A stretch of 64,000 nt of DNA from Candidatus Bathyarchaeota archaeon (GCA_022865885.1 JALHSQ010000226.1:1-64000); one strand, 5' to 3'; shown: positions 41,629-51,148, counted from the stretch's first letter. Numbers and translations are program-made. The notes: generated by a model from the letters alone, not told the origin.

Positions 41629-43290
41629 ATGAAGAGTTTGTCATCAACTGGCGGTGTACCAGTTCTAGTATTAAAAGAAGGTTCAAATCGCTCGAGAGGA
41701 AAAGAGGCGCTGCACACCAACATAATGGCTGCAAAAGTAGTTGCTGAGACAGTGAAAAGCTCCCTCGGACCCAAAGGCATGGATAAGATGCTTGTCGACA
41801 GCTTCGGCGACGTGACAGTAACAAGTGACGGACGCACAATCTTGGATGAGATGGACATCCAGCACCCAGCTGCCAAGATGATGGTGGAAGTTGCAAAGAC
41901 ACAAGACAACGAAGCGGGCGATGGAACGACAACAGCGGTTATAGTTTGTGGCGAAATGCTGAACAAAGCAGAGGAATTAATTGAGAAAAACGTTCACCCG
42001 ACCATTATAATTGACGGGTACAAGAAGGCTTCAGAAAAAGCATTAGAGATTTTAGAGAAGATAGCAATTCCGGCTGACCAGAACCTGCAGGACTATGGTA
42101 AGAAAGTGGCCATGACATCCATGGCAAGTAAGCTTGTTGCAGAACACCGAGAATACTTAGCTGACTTAGCAGTCAAAGCAATTCTTGCAGTTGCCGAGAA
42201 AGAAGGTGACAAAAGCAAAGCAGATGTTGAAGACGTCAAAGTTGAAAAGAAGGCTGGCGAATCAATCAAAGAGACAAGACTCATCCAAGGCATAGTTTTG
42301 GACAAAGACGTCTCACACTCAGGAATGCCAAAACGTGTAGAGAAAGCCAAGATTGCACTATTAGATTGCCCATTAGAGATCGAGAAAACCGAATTCGACG
42401 CCAAAATAAATATTGAAAGCCCGGAGCAAATGGAAGCATTTCTTAAGCAAGAGGAAGAAATGTTGAGAGAAATGGTTGAAAAAATAGCCAAGACCGGTGC
42501 AAACGTTGTGCTGTGTGAAAAGGGCGTTGATGACATGGTGCAACATTTCCTCGCTAGAAAAGAAATGCTCACAGTCAGAAGAATCAAGAAGTCCGACATG
42601 GAGAAACTCGCAAAAGCTACAGATGGGAAGATAGTTACCAAATTGGACACGATAACATCTGCAGACTTGGGGCATGCGAACTTGGTAGAAGAGCGCAAAG
42701 TCGGCGAGGACAAGATGACTTTCATAGAAGGATGCAAACACCCACGAGCAGTCACGATACTGATAAGAGGCGGAACTCAGCGCATAATTGACGAAGCAGA
42801 AAGATCGTTACACGACGCTTTATGCGTAGTCAGAGACGTTGTTCAAGAACCGAAGGTAGTCGCTGGAGGCGGTGCACCTGAACTTGAAGTTTCTCGCATG
42901 CTCAGAAAATATGCCGAGTCGCTCCCGGGACGAGAGCAACTGGCTGTGAAAGGCTTTGCCGAAGCCCTTGAATCCATTCCAATGACGTTGACTGAGAATG
43001 CTGGGCTAGACCCAATTGACGTGTTGTCTGAACTCAGGTCAAGACACGAAAAAGGCGAGACGTGGGCCGGAATAGAAGTAAACACAGGAAAAGTCCAAGA
43101 CATGTCTAAAGCAGGCGTTTTCGAACCGTTAGCTGTCAAGAAACAAATAATCAAATCTGGAACTGAAGCTGCTTCTATGCTCTTGAAAATCGATGATGTA
43201 ATTGCTGCTGGAAAGATGAAAGCTCCTCCAATGCCGCCAGGAGGCGGCATGCCCCCAGGTGGCGGGTATCCAGGGATGGGGGAGTACTAG
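41629..43290 (+). CDS. Thermosome (group II chaperonin) subunit
   Basis: A 553-residue chaperonin subunit. The ATP site shows [25 protein letters not shown] and the late [13 protein letters not shown]; the C-terminus has the GGM-type tail ([18 protein letters not shown]). Eight or nine subunits form each ring, folding proteins inside a chamber closed by built-in lids. The stop TAG is in the same frame as the following rpoK, which starts four bases later. Confidence 0.97.
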   Translation: MKSLSSTGGVPVLVLKEGSNRSRGKEALHTNIMAAKVVAETVKSSLGPKGMDKMLVDSFGDVTVTSDGRTILDEMDIQHPAAKMMVEVAKTQDNEAGDGTTTAVIVCGEMLNKAEELIEKNVHPTIIIDGYKKASEKALEILEKIAIPADQNLQDYGKKVAMTSMASKLVAEHREYLADLAVKAILAVAEKEGDKSKADVEDVKVEKKAGESIKETRLIQGIVLDKDVSHSGMPKRVEKAKIALLDCPLEIEKTEFDAKINIESPEQMEAFLKQEEEMLREMVEKIAKTGANVVLCEKGVDDMVQHFLARKEMLTVRRIKKSDMEKLAKATDGKIVTKLDTITSADLGHANLVEERKVGEDKMTFIEGCKHPRAVTILIRGGTQRIIDEAERSLHDALCVVRDVVQEPKVVAGGGAPELEVSRMLRKYAESLPGREQLAVKGFAEALESIPMTLTENAGLDPIDVLSELRSRHEKGETWAGIEVNTGKVQDMSKAGVFEPLAVKKQIIKSGTEAASMLLKIDDVIAAGKMKAPPMPPGGGMPPGGGYPGMGEY

Positions 43291-43293
43291 AAC

Positions 43294-43551
43294 ACGTCCG
43301 AGGAAAAGAAAGTCACAATAGGTCCACCAAAGATTACCCGTTTTGAGAAGGCAAGGATCGTGGGGGCTAGGGCCCTCCAGATTTCTATGGGCGCCCCCAT
43401 ACTTGTCGAAGTATCTGCGGGGTTTTCGGGTACAATAGACATAGCGTTGAAGGAGCTTAGTGCAGGCGTTTTGCCTATGACTATTAGAAGAAACTTGCCA
43501 GACGGTGCCTATCAGGACATTCCTCTGAAATGGCTTGTGGATCCAGCTTAG
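43294..43551 (+). CDS. rpoK: RNA polymerase subunit K (Rpo6), apparently ACG start
   Basis: [20 protein letters not shown], then [23 protein letters not shown], is the core of RpoK/omega/RPB6, which clamps the polymerase. The frame is open from the thermosome TAG (43288-43290), but the 23 codons up to GTG 43360 include no ATG, GTG or TTG, and GTG 43360 would remove the essential [11 protein letters not shown] at 43294 begins [11 protein letters not shown], and GGGGGAG (43278-43284) lies nine bases before it, so ACG start is the best reading (85 residues). A sequence error of ATG to ACG, or readthrough from the thermosome, are alternatives. Confidence 0.85.
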   Translation, partial: TSEEKKVTIGPPKITRFEKARIVGARALQISMGAPILVEVSAGFSGTIDIALKELSAGVLPMTIRRNLPDGAYQDIPLKWLVDPA

Positions 43552-43611
43552 GCGATTTGAAAAGAAGCTTTTGTTTCTGTGTTCTCGCGGCGTGTTTCGA
43601 AAAGCTAGAGC

Positions 43612-44103
43612 CTAGGTTGTGGCGTTTTGAGTTGCCTTTATGATTCGGTTAGCTTTCTCAAGGTTTTCTCTGATTCCCTTCCAATGTGCTCCTTGCCAGT
43701 AAATCTGGCCGCACTTCTTGCATTCCCAAAAACTGTCATAGTGGACGCGTGTGTTTCTCTGAACTTTGTCCGTCACCTTGTCTTTCAGTATTGGTTTTAC
43801 TCTGGAATTGCATTTTGGACACCTAGATCTCGCCATATTTATGTCCAAGGCAAATCCGAATCTTTTTGCAAGTTCAGCGAGTTTCTCGTCTCCTGTACGT
43901 CCTTTCAAGTAAAATGCGCAAACTCTTCTGGTGGTTGCATGTTTGTAAAGCTCTAAGTCTCTTGTGAGCAGAATTCTGTTTTCACTCTTTGAAATGGTGA
44001 TCAGTTGGGCGTCATCTAGTTGGCTTGAGTATTTCACGTCATGTCCTAAGATGCGAAGCCAACGTGTCAGTTTGCCGAGCATTCCGTCGGCGATAAACTT
44101 CAA
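43612..44103 (-). CDS. Mut7-C RNase domain protein
   Basis: A 163-residue PIN-like nuclease followed by a zinc ribbon. FIADGMLGKLTRWLRILGHD at the start, LLTRDLEL, and CPKC...CKKCGQIYWQGAHW (about 95-143) are characteristic. It is expected to bind RNA and cut it with metal help. It lies four bases after the dihydroorotase stop, at the end of the minus-strand CBS-pyrC run. Confidence 0.92.
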   Translation of the reverse strand: MKFIADGMLGKLTRWLRILGHDVKYSSQLDDAQLITISKSENRILLTRDLELYKHATTRRVCAFYLKGRTGDEKLAELAKRFGFALDINMARSRCPKCNSRVKPILKDKVTDKVQRNTRVHYDSFWECKKCGQIYWQGAHWKGIRENLEKANRIIKATQNATT

Positions 44104-44106
44104 TGG

Positions 44107-45483
44107 TTACTCTCTCCGAATCAGCTTGCCGCTTCCTGCTTTGGCAACTATTTCTCCATCATCCATGATCAGTTGACCGTTGACAAAAGTCTTAACAGGT
44201 TTCCCTTGAACCTGTTTCCCATCAAAGGGCGAGTACTTCGCTTTCGATTTGAATCTTGAGGCGTCGATTTTGTGTTTTATGCCTAAGCCTACGATTGTCA
44301 GGTCTGCGGCCTTCTTTTCCTCTATGCATCCCTTGTCTTTCAGCTTGAAGATTTCAGCAGGTTTTTCAGCCATCAGTCTGACGATGTCAGCTATGGATAG
44401 TCTTCCTTGGTTTGCTTCTGTAAGCAGTAGCGGTAGCGTGGTTTCCAAACCTGGAATTCCAACCTTTGCGTCCCAAACGCTTCTTGGTTTTTTCTCTTCC
44501 AGAGTATGTGGCGCGTGGTCGGAGGCTATGATGTCAATCAAACCGTTCTTGATACCGTTCCACAGTGCGGTAACATGGCGTTTTTCTCTTACAGGCGGCA
44601 TAGTTACAGCTAGCATGCCGATTTTCCTCAGGTCATCTGCAGTTAGAAAGAGGTTATGAGGTGTTGTCTCACATGTTACCGGCATTTTCTGTTTCTTTCC
44701 ATAGACTATTGCCTTCAAACCGTTTTCCGTGCTAACGTGACAAAAATGCAGTTGAGCATCAGCTTTCCTATCAATGTCTAGCAAGTGTTCAATGGCTCTT
44801 AATTCGACGCTTTCGGAGTGGGCTTCAAGAAACGCTTCAACATCGTTGCGGTCGGCATTTTTCAGCTCTGTTTCAGCTTTTCTTGATGTTTGCTTGTCTT
44901 CAGCATGGACGGCCACTGGAACCTCTAATCTGCTGAGTGTCTTGAAAGCTTCAAGTATGACGTTGTCGTCATCGATGTTGAGGCCGCCGACTTGCTCAGT
45001 CATAAAGAGTTTGAATGCCACTGCGCCTTCTTTGACTATTCTTGGGATCTCTTGCATGTTTTGCGGGAATTCCGAGTAGAAAGCGACGTTTACTAGAGCC
45101 TCTGTTTCAGCCGTCTTCATTCGATTCCTTAGAGTTTCTGCGCTCATGGTTACTGGTGCATTGTTTGGCATATCGAGAATTGTTGTGAACCCGCCTGCTG
45201 CGGCGGCAGCTGTTCCAGTGTAAAAGGTTTCTTTGTAGGCTTTTCCTTCATCTCTGAGGTGTACGTGGGCGTCTATTAGGCCAGGCAGAACCAGGTTGCC
45301 TTCCAAGTTTATCGTGGTTGAAGCGTTGGGCATCGTTGTTTTCTTGCCTATTTTGAAGATTCTGCCTTGGTCTATGGCGATGTTGCAGTCCACTATCTGT
45401 TTTCTTAGATAGGCTTTAGCGTTACTTAGTATGAGGTCAACTGTCACGCTGTCAGCTCTCTTTACACTTGAGGAACACTGCAT
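44107..45483 (-). CDS. pyrC: Dihydroorotase
   Basis: A 458-residue cyclic amidohydrolase closing carbamoyl-aspartate to dihydroorotate. Metal ligands: DAHVHLRD, AVHAED, FCHVST and SDHAPHT. FKLFMTEQ carries the Lys position that can be carbamylated. The N-terminal beta domain is complete. Allantoinase is a close alternative, but the pyrimidine role is favoured by pyrF elsewhere in the window. Confidence 0.9.
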   Translation of the reverse strand: MQCSSSVKRADSVTVDLILSNAKAYLRKQIVDCNIAIDQGRIFKIGKKTTMPNASTTINLEGNLVLPGLIDAHVHLRDEGKAYKETFYTGTAAAAAGGFTTILDMPNNAPVTMSAETLRNRMKTAETEALVNVAFYSEFPQNMQEIPRIVKEGAVAFKLFMTEQVGGLNIDDDNVILEAFKTLSRLEVPVAVHAEDKQTSRKAETELKNADRNDVEAFLEAHSESVELRAIEHLLDIDRKADAQLHFCHVSTENGLKAIVYGKKQKMPVTCETTPHNLFLTADDLRKIGMLAVTMPPVREKRHVTALWNGIKNGLIDIIASDHAPHTLEEKKPRSVWDAKVGIPGLETTLPLLLTEANQGRLSIADIVRLMAEKPAEIFKLKDKGCIEEKKAADLTIVGLGIKHKIDASRFKSKAKYSPFDGKQVQGKPVKTFVNGQLIMDDGEIVAKAGSGKLIRRE

Positions 45484-45497
45484 AAAGTGATAAAAAG

Positions 45498-46406
45498 CTA
45501 TTCTATTATCTTGAAGAAGTCTCTCTCTGTTATTATGCCTACAAGTTTGTCGTTTTTGACGACGGGTACGGCGCCTATGTCTTTGTCTTTCATTATTCCT
45601 GCTGCTTTGCCGACGTCTGCGCTAGGTTCGATTGTTGAAACCTTCCTTGTTGCTATCTCTAGTGCTGGAGTGTTTAAGACTTGTATTATTGTTCCTGATC
45701 GTAGGTGTTTGAACACTTCTCCTGAGCCGAAGAATCGTATGATGTCCATTGTTGTGAGTATGCCTGTCACTTTGCCTTCTGAGATTATGGGCAATCTTCT
45801 GAATCCCTGTGTTGCCATTGATTGTTCAGCTTCGAATATTGTTGTCTTGGATAGTGCAGTGACTACTTTCTCTGACATCAGTTGGGCGACAGTTACACCG
45901 CTTATTCTTTCAGCAAACAGTATTGCAATGTCTCTCTCTGTGATTATCGCTTTTATGTGGTTGCCTTCATCAACCACAGGCATGCCACCTAGGTTCTCTT
46001 TTGTCATTAATTCTATTGCGTCGCTTATCCTCGCGGAAGTCTTGATCGAAACGACCTTTTGGGTCATGATCAGTTTTAACGGTTCATTTATGGCTTTGAA
46101 AACGTTGCCGCCGAATTTCTGGCTGATTATTTCAAACTTTTTTCCGCCGCCCAGATAGTCAATTATGTCCGTTGCTGTGACGATTCCCTCTAACGCTTTC
46201 GTTGCCGGATTGGCTATTGGTATGCGGCGAAATCCTTCTTTGGCCATTATTTGGATTGCGTCGTATATGGGTGTGGTTGGAGCCATCGTGATGACTGTGC
46301 TTTTTGCTACATTCAGAATTTCGCTTTCATGTTTCTTTGATGTGTGACCTCTCAGAGAAATGGAGCCTTTTCCTCGTAATGCTCTTCTGTAGCCTTCTCT
46401 CCTCAA
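45498..46406 (-). CDS. Four-CBS-domain protein (302 aa)
   Basis: After a basic 35-residue start, four CBS units follow in tandem, each recognisable by a 'GxxxPxV/I...GxxTxxD' strand-helix pattern (GFRRIPIANPATKALEGIVT, GGMPVVDEGNHIKAIITERD, GFRRLPIISEGKVTGILTTMD, GAVPVVKNDKLVGIITERD). CBS pairs bind adenosyl ligands such as AMP, ATP or SAM and act as sensors. No effector domain is attached. It is the last of three CBS genes in a row. Confidence 0.95.
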   Translation of the reverse strand: MRREGYRRALRGKGSISLRGHTSKKHESEILNVAKSTVITMAPTTPIYDAIQIMAKEGFRRIPIANPATKALEGIVTATDIIDYLGGGKKFEIISQKFGGNVFKAINEPLKLIMTQKVVSIKTSARISDAIELMTKENLGGMPVVDEGNHIKAIITERDIAILFAERISGVTVAQLMSEKVVTALSKTTIFEAEQSMATQGFRRLPIISEGKVTGILTTMDIIRFFGSGEVFKHLRSGTIIQVLNTPALEIATRKVSTIEPSADVGKAAGIMKDKDIGAVPVVKNDKLVGIITERDFFKIIE

Positions 46407-46417
46407 TCATTTCACCC

Positions 46418-47203
46418 TCATTTGAAGAGAATCCTTGCGACGTCTTCGCGGTCCACTATTCCGATGAGTCTGCCCTCTTTGTCCTTTACAGGAACCCTTC
46501 CTATGTCCTTTGAGACCATGACTTTGGCGATCCTGATCATTTTTGTCGTAGGTTCTGCCGCTGTTACTTCCGTTTTCATTATTGAAGTGATCTTTGGCGA
46601 TGTTCGAAAACGTCCTTTTGGCGACTCGAAGGTCGGGAGCATTGCTCCGCTTGAGAGCAGGTCTTTCATCGTGACAATTCCCACCAGTTTGCCATTCTCT
46701 ACAACCGGAAGACCTGCAAAGCGTTTTTCTTGCATTAGCCGCCAAATGTTATCTATCTCATCTTCTGGGGAACAGATAACGACGTCTTTTGTCATTATGT
46801 CAGCAGCGTCTCTCAAGAATTTTTCGGGATTTGTTCTGATTAATGGTTCAATGAAGCTTTCTAGGCCTATTACTCCCTTGTAGGTCTGGTCTTGGGCTGA
46901 CGTTACGACTGGTGCGACCCAAACGTCTGCTCGAAGCATAGCTTTGACGGTTGAATTTGTCTCCTCCTCCATCGTTGCAACATGTTTCGCTGGGGTCATT
47001 ATTCCCTTGACCTTGATCGGGGAGACAGAAGATGAAATTGTCATCACATTTCGTCGAGAGGCTTTCCCTAAGAGTTTCTTGTCCTTATCTGTTACCGGAA
47101 GAATTCTTAACCCGAAATCTCGTATGATTGCGCGGGCTTTTGTTGCAAGTTCATCTTCATATATGAATGGGTGTCTGTCGTTCATGGCATCCTTAACAAG
47201 CAA
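46418..47203 (-). CDS. Four-CBS-domain protein (261 aa)
   Basis: Four CBS units without any other domain (FGLRILPVTDKDKKLLGKAS, VWVAPVVTSAQDQTYKGVIG, FAGLPVVENGKLVGIVTMKD, IGRVPVKDKEGRLIGIVDRED). Gaps to the neighbours are 11 and 8 bases. It could pair with the adjacent CBS proteins as a heteromer sensing adenylate energy charge; that is inference. Confidence 0.95.
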   Translation of the reverse strand: MLVKDAMNDRHPFIYEDELATKARAIIRDFGLRILPVTDKDKKLLGKASRRNVMTISSSVSPIKVKGIMTPAKHVATMEEETNSTVKAMLRADVWVAPVVTSAQDQTYKGVIGLESFIEPLIRTNPEKFLRDAADIMTKDVVICSPEDEIDNIWRLMQEKRFAGLPVVENGKLVGIVTMKDLLSSGAMLPTFESPKGRFRTSPKITSIMKTEVTAAEPTTKMIRIAKVMVSKDIGRVPVKDKEGRLIGIVDREDVARILFK

Positions 47204-47211
47204 ACGTTTTT

Positions 47212-47823
47212 TTACTCCTCGCCTTCTTCTTCAGGCTCAGCTCTGCAGTCTTCACAGAGGAATTGGCCGTTGTCGTCTTTCAAATCGTCAGACCAGACTC
47301 CGCAACGGTCGCAATAGCCGGCGAGGGGTGCTGCTTTCTCTTCTGATTCCTCTTCAGCTCTGTCACTTTCGATACGCGCGCGTTCTTGTATGATTTCTAT
47401 TAGTTCAGGCATGACTGCTAGAACGTCTTTGCTCGATAGTAATCCTGTGATTTGCCCCTTGTATATTACTCCTAGTCTTCTTACGTTCAGTTTACTCATT
47501 CTTCTGGCTGCTTCGGTGATCGTTGCGCCAGGTTCTATTGTGATTAAAGGTGAAGTCATGATTTCATTGGCCTTAAGAGAGTCTGGTTTCACGTTCTTGG
47601 ATAAAACCCTCACAACAAGGTCTCTCTCGGTTATAATGCCTAAAGGTTTTCCTTCTTGATTTGTCACTATTATGCAGCCCAAGTCCTGCTTATCCATCAA
47701 TTCCGCAACGCGGTTTGCTGGTACATTTTCCTCGATAGTTATCACTGGGCTACTCATAACGTCCCTGACCAGCATTTTGGATCTTAAACCCATTTCAGCC
47801 ATTGTCTCAGCCACGTTTGCCAT
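47212..47823 (-). CDS. Two-CBS-domain protein with C-terminal zinc ribbon
   Basis: A 203-residue protein with a CBS pair (about 20-135; LGCIIVTNQEGKPLGIITERD, VRRLGVIYKGQITGLLSSKD), an acidic linker and a rubredoxin-like ribbon CDRCG...CEDCR near the end. The ribbon may bind zinc and contact nucleic acid or a partner. First gene of the CBS-pyrC-Mut7C run. Confidence 0.93.
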   Translation of the reverse strand: MANVAETMAEMGLRSKMLVRDVMSSPVITIEENVPANRVAELMDKQDLGCIIVTNQEGKPLGIITERDLVVRVLSKNVKPDSLKANEIMTSPLITIEPGATITEAARRMSKLNVRRLGVIYKGQITGLLSSKDVLAVMPELIEIIQERARIESDRAEEESEEKAAPLAGYCDRCGVWSDDLKDDNGQFLCEDCRAEPEEEGEE

Positions 47824-48274
47824 TGTATTATGCTACGTTCGGATTCACTCATCTCAGAGTAATCATCCCAAATTTAAGACTTGCTAACGCTCGATAAGGA
47901 TACTTCACCCGCACACCCTCCATTTTTTTCTTTCTTACCTGTTAGGCGAATAGCGCTAGCGATTGATGATGGTAAATGGTCTGAATCAGACAGGGCATTT
48001 CTGAGTGTTTAGGCAAGTGGGTTCTTGTGTTAGAAATGGTCAAGCTCACGGAGACAGAGACACGTGACTAATCCAAACGCGAATTACAGGGACCGTTCTG
48101 TTCTCAGCGACAGCGGAATAATGGACATGCTGAAGAAAGCGGATCAGATCAAACTTCCTTATTTCCGTCTCCGAGTCAAGGCTCTTGCCGGGCTGCTTCA
48201 GTGCGCGCTCAATCGAAGACTCTTCCACAAACCATATAAAAAGAATCTAGTCAACGTGAAGGTAGTGACACGGA
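47824..48274. other. Intergenic interval upstream of surface protein gene
   Basis: About 450 bases between divergent genes. It contains a C/D-box-like string (47964-48004) and the TATA box at 48233-48242. A plus-strand open frame at 48064-48381 overlaps the promoter and signal-peptide gene and is not accepted. Confidence 0.4.
48233..48242 (+). promoter_or_regulatory. TATA box of surface protein gene
   Basis: CATATAAAAA lies 33 to 42 bases before ATG 48275, placing transcription start a few bases ahead of the gene. Confidence 0.55.
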
Positions 48275-49948
48275 ATGAGCAAGCTACCAGTGATAGCAGC
48301 ATTGATAGTGATTGTAACGCTAGGGTTGATGAGCACAGACAAAGCTTTTGCCCAAAGAAGCGTAGGAGTCAAAACTGGTGATTGGACGAGCTACGACTAT
48401 GTTTTCTCTGGAAACGCAACGATGCCGCCGCGAAACGTTACGCCCTTGTGGGCAAAAGTCTCCGTTTATGGAGTTAACGGAACAAGCATACAAATTGATG
48501 AGTATTATCAAGAAGCAGACGGTGGTAATCAGGGTAGCGCGGGCGCGTTCGACGTCGAAAAAGGAGACAGCCGCGCTGCCACGAATCCTTGGTTCATTGC
48601 GGCCAATCTTACACAGGGCGACGCAGTCTATACTTCTCCGCCTGTCGGAACGCTTCTCTACGGTGCCACGATAAACAACACCTTCACGATCTCAGTCTGG
48701 AATTCTTCCAAACGGCAATATGACGTATTAGAATCAAACCACTGGAACGCTACGAACAGCTGGACTGACAGTAATGGAACGACAACGGTCTCTCATGAAT
48801 TCTTCTGGCTTAAAGAGAGCGGAATTCTATTCAACTCGACAGAGTACACGCTTGTCCAACCATTTGTCGGTAACACTACCTGGATAGAGAAGACTATCAG
48901 ACCAGCTGAAGAAGTGCCAACTATATACATAAGGGCAAATGGGAGCGTAGACCCGCCGACAGCACCGATAAGTCATAACGGAAACGTCTACACTCTGACT
49001 GCGAACATCTCGAGCGACGCGGATGGAATCGTTATAGAAAGAGACAACACAATCCTTGACGGAGCAGGCTACACTGTGACGGGAATCATACGCGGGAACG
49101 GAACAACGCTTGCGAACAAGAGCAACGTGACAGTAAGAAACATGACGATAAAGAAGTTCTCCATTGGTATTGGGCTCAGCTCTTCTTCTAATGACACTCT
49201 GTCTGGCAACAACGTCACCCCAAACAACAGCTTTGGTATTGTGCTCGACTCTTCTTCTAGTAACGTTTTGTCTGGTAACAACGTCACAAACAACTATTAT
49301 GGTATTGGGCTTTACAATTCGTCTAATAATGTCTTTTATCATAATAACTTCGTCAACGGCAATGGTCAGGTTAGTTCCTACTATGGTTCAGTGAACGTCT
49401 GGGATAACGGGGTCGAAGGAAACTACTGGAGCGACTACAAAGGGACAGACTTGCATAGTGGCTCTCATCAGAATGAGACGGGTAGTGACGGAATAGGAGA
49501 TACGCCATACATAATAGATGGGAACAACACGGACCACTATCCCTTGATGGGTAGGCTCTCGGAGTCTGATTGGATAAGCCTTGTTGCTCCAGAACATCGA
49601 ATTCAAACAATATGCAACTCAACCATATCCAATCTGGTCTATAATGGCACTGCAATAAGCTTCAATGTGACTGGCGACAAAGGCACAAGCGGTTTCTGCC
49701 GAATCAACATTCCAAAAGTGTTCATGAACAGCACGTTCCAAGTGTTTGTCAATGGCACAGAAATCGCCTTTACAATATTGCCATGCTCAAACGAGAACAT
49801 CACCTACCTATACTTCAACTACACTCACTCAACAGAGCAAGTAATCATAATCCCAGAGTTCTCATCAATCCTAATTCTACCATTATTCATGCTTACAACG
49901 CTGACAGCAGTCATAGCGTGGAAAAAGAAACGGCTCAAGTCCCCGTGA
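48275..49948 (+). CDS. Secreted beta-helix (NosD-like) surface protein with PEF-CTERM-like anchor
   Basis: A 557-residue exported protein. A signal peptide (SKLPVIAALIVIVTLGLM...AFAQ) leads a beta-rich, asparagine/serine/threonine-rich domain with many N-glycosylation sequons. Parallel beta-helix turns follow at about 250-375 (SGNNVT repeats, NVFYHNNF) of the NosD/periplasmic copper-binding type. The C-terminus has PEFSS, a hydrophobic segment and KKKR, the plan of PEF-CTERM archaeosortase sorting signals. It is probably cleaved and attached to lipid at the cell surface. Confidence 0.88.
   Translation: MSKLPVIAALIVIVTLGLMSTDKAFAQRSVGVKTGDWTSYDYVFSGNATMPPRNVTPLWAKVSVYGVNGTSIQIDEYYQEADGGNQGSAGAFDVEKGDSRAATNPWFIAANLTQGDAVYTSPPVGTLLYGATINNTFTISVWNSSKRQYDVLESNHWNATNSWTDSNGTTTVSHEFFWLKESGILFNSTEYTLVQPFVGNTTWIEKTIRPAEEVPTIYIRANGSVDPPTAPISHNGNVYTLTANISSDADGIVIERDNTILDGAGYTVTGIIRGNGTTLANKSNVTVRNMTIKKFSIGIGLSSSSNDTLSGNNVTPNNSFGIVLDSSSSNVLSGNNVTNNYYGIGLYNSSNNVFYHNNFVNGNGQVSSYYGSVNVWDNGVEGNYWSDYKGTDLHSGSHQNETGSDGIGDTPYIIDGNNTDHYPLMGRLSESDWISLVAPEHRIQTICNSTISNLVYNGTAISFNVTGDKGTSGFCRINIPKVFMNSTFQVFVNGTEIAFTILPCSNENITYLYFNYTHSTEQVIIIPEFSSILILPLFMLTTLTAVIAWKKKRLKSP
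49166..49366 (+). repeat. Tandem repeat in beta-helix coding region
   Basis: Units beginning GGTATTG(G/T)GCT start at 49166, 49235 and 49301 (69 and 66 bases). Each encodes one or two beta-helix turns with SGNNVT or a related end. The DNA similarity is higher than needed for the fold, suggesting recent duplication. Confidence 0.7.
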
Positions 49949-50120
49949 AGATGGAAAAAGCTACAGAACGGCATCTTGTAGCTGACCCTTATGGTTCGTT
50001 AACTGTGTACTGCTGATCAAAACCTTGCGTCCTAGGATTTCTTGTCGTCATCTGATAAGGCTGTCATCATTAGATTCTCGGGTAATGCTAACGCTGTTTC
50101 GATTTTGAAGTCGAGGGCAG

Positions 50121-50130
50121 ATATATAAGG
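50121..50130 (+). promoter_or_regulatory. TATA box of eS26 gene
   Basis: ATATATAAGG, 48 to 57 bases before the TTG start at 50178; GGAGTAAGAG follows near 50164. Confidence 0.5.
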
Positions 50131-50177
50131 CAGATTACACAATTGATTGCTAAATAGAGTGATGGAGTAAGAGAATA

Positions 50178-50465
50178 TTGCCTTTTAAACGAAAAAGCCG
50201 TGGAAGATCAAAAGGCAGTAAAGGCAGTGGTGGCACCGTTCAGTGTGGTGGCTGTGGACAACTAGTGCCTCGTGACAAAGCCAAGAAGTCCACGCGAAGG
50301 GTTACTCTAGTTGATTCGCAATTGGCAAAGGAGCTTCGCCAGAAGGGCACATATATCGCTTCTTCATTTGACACGACATACTACTGTATTTCCTGTGCCG
50401 TCCATCGTGGCATCGTAAAGGTTAGAGCTGAGAAAGAACGGCATATGCGACCGAGAAGGTTCTAG
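50178..50465 (+). CDS. rps26e: 30S ribosomal protein eS26
   Basis: A 95-residue protein starting at TTG. Arg/Lys/Ser-rich N-terminus, then the zinc site CGGCGQLVPRDKAKKSTRR and YYCISCAVHRGIVKVR, ending RHMRPRRF, as in eS26 at the mRNA exit. eS26 is not found in euryarchaea, adding to the TACK assignment. Confidence 0.95.
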   Translation: MPFKRKSRGRSKGSKGSGGTVQCGGCGQLVPRDKAKKSTRRVTLVDSQLAKELRQKGTYIASSFDTTYYCISCAVHRGIVKVRAEKERHMRPRRF

Positions 50466-50469
50466 TCTC

Positions 50470-51096
50470 CTAATAGTTTTCTTTTTTCTTTAGCTTGCTA
50501 TAAGCATAGAGGCTTCTCTGCAAAACGGTCAAGTTCGAAAGCAATGCAAGCAAGACAATGCCCGCATTCATCGATTCGAAAGGGTTCCAGAAGAACGCCA
50601 CTATGCTTGCGATGACCAGGATGATCATGCGCTCTGCTCTTTCTGCCAGACCTACAGACTCCATTCTTATCCCCGTGGCTTCTGCGCGTGCGCGGCTATA
50701 ACTCACAAGCAAAGAGCCTACCAGCGCCACAAACCCCCATGAGGCTTCACATAATCCTCCCAAGATTATGCCCATATAGACGGCAGCGTCGGCATATCTG
50801 TCTAACAGAGAATCCAAGAACCCTCCAAAAGGTGTTGCTTCTTGAAATAACCTAGCTACAATTCCATCTAGAGCGTCACAGAACCCAGAGAACAATAGTA
50901 GAATCGTGGCAAGTATGAGGTAAACTGATTTGCCTTGCCATTCGGCATATGTGAATGCTGAAAGAAAGGCCAGTATTATGCCTATGCCGCTTATCCGGTT
51001 TGGCGTCAATCCTATTCTGTGAGCTGCTATTGCTTCTACTGTTAGTGCCGTTTGTATTTTTTTCTTGAGTTTCGTTAGCATTGGTGCTTCTTTCAT
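50470..51096 (-). CDS. CDP-alcohol phosphatidyltransferase
   Basis: A 208-residue membrane enzyme of ether-lipid synthesis. The complete signature D-x2-D-G-x2-A-R-x8-G-x3-D-x3-D is read from DALDGIVAR to FGGFLDSLLD (about residues 74-100). About six hydrophobic helices are present. The likely product is archaetidylinositol phosphate or a related head-group lipid; the exact alcohol cannot be fixed. An alternative start is ATG 51081. Confidence 0.9.
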   Translation of the reverse strand: MKEAPMLTKLKKKIQTALTVEAIAAHRIGLTPNRISGIGIILAFLSAFTYAEWQGKSVYLILATILLLFSGFCDALDGIVARLFQEATPFGGFLDSLLDRYADAAVYMGIILGGLCEASWGFVALVGSLLVSYSRARAEATGIRMESVGLAERAERMIILVIASIVAFFWNPFESMNAGIVLLALLSNLTVLQRSLYAYSKLKKKENY

Positions 51097-51148
51097 TTTT
51101 ATGTTAGCGATTCTTATTTAAACTGGTTGCAGAGCCTACTATTGAAAG

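Noticed and set aside
48064-48381. 105-codon plus-strand frame before the surface protein
   Set aside because: It overlaps the TATA box and the first 35 codons of the well-supported signal-peptide gene in another frame and has no family resemblance.
50040-50110. C/D-box RNA on the minus strand (ATGATGA and ATGACGA)
   Set aside because: C and C' boxes are present but no CTGA D or D' box lies at the required distance.
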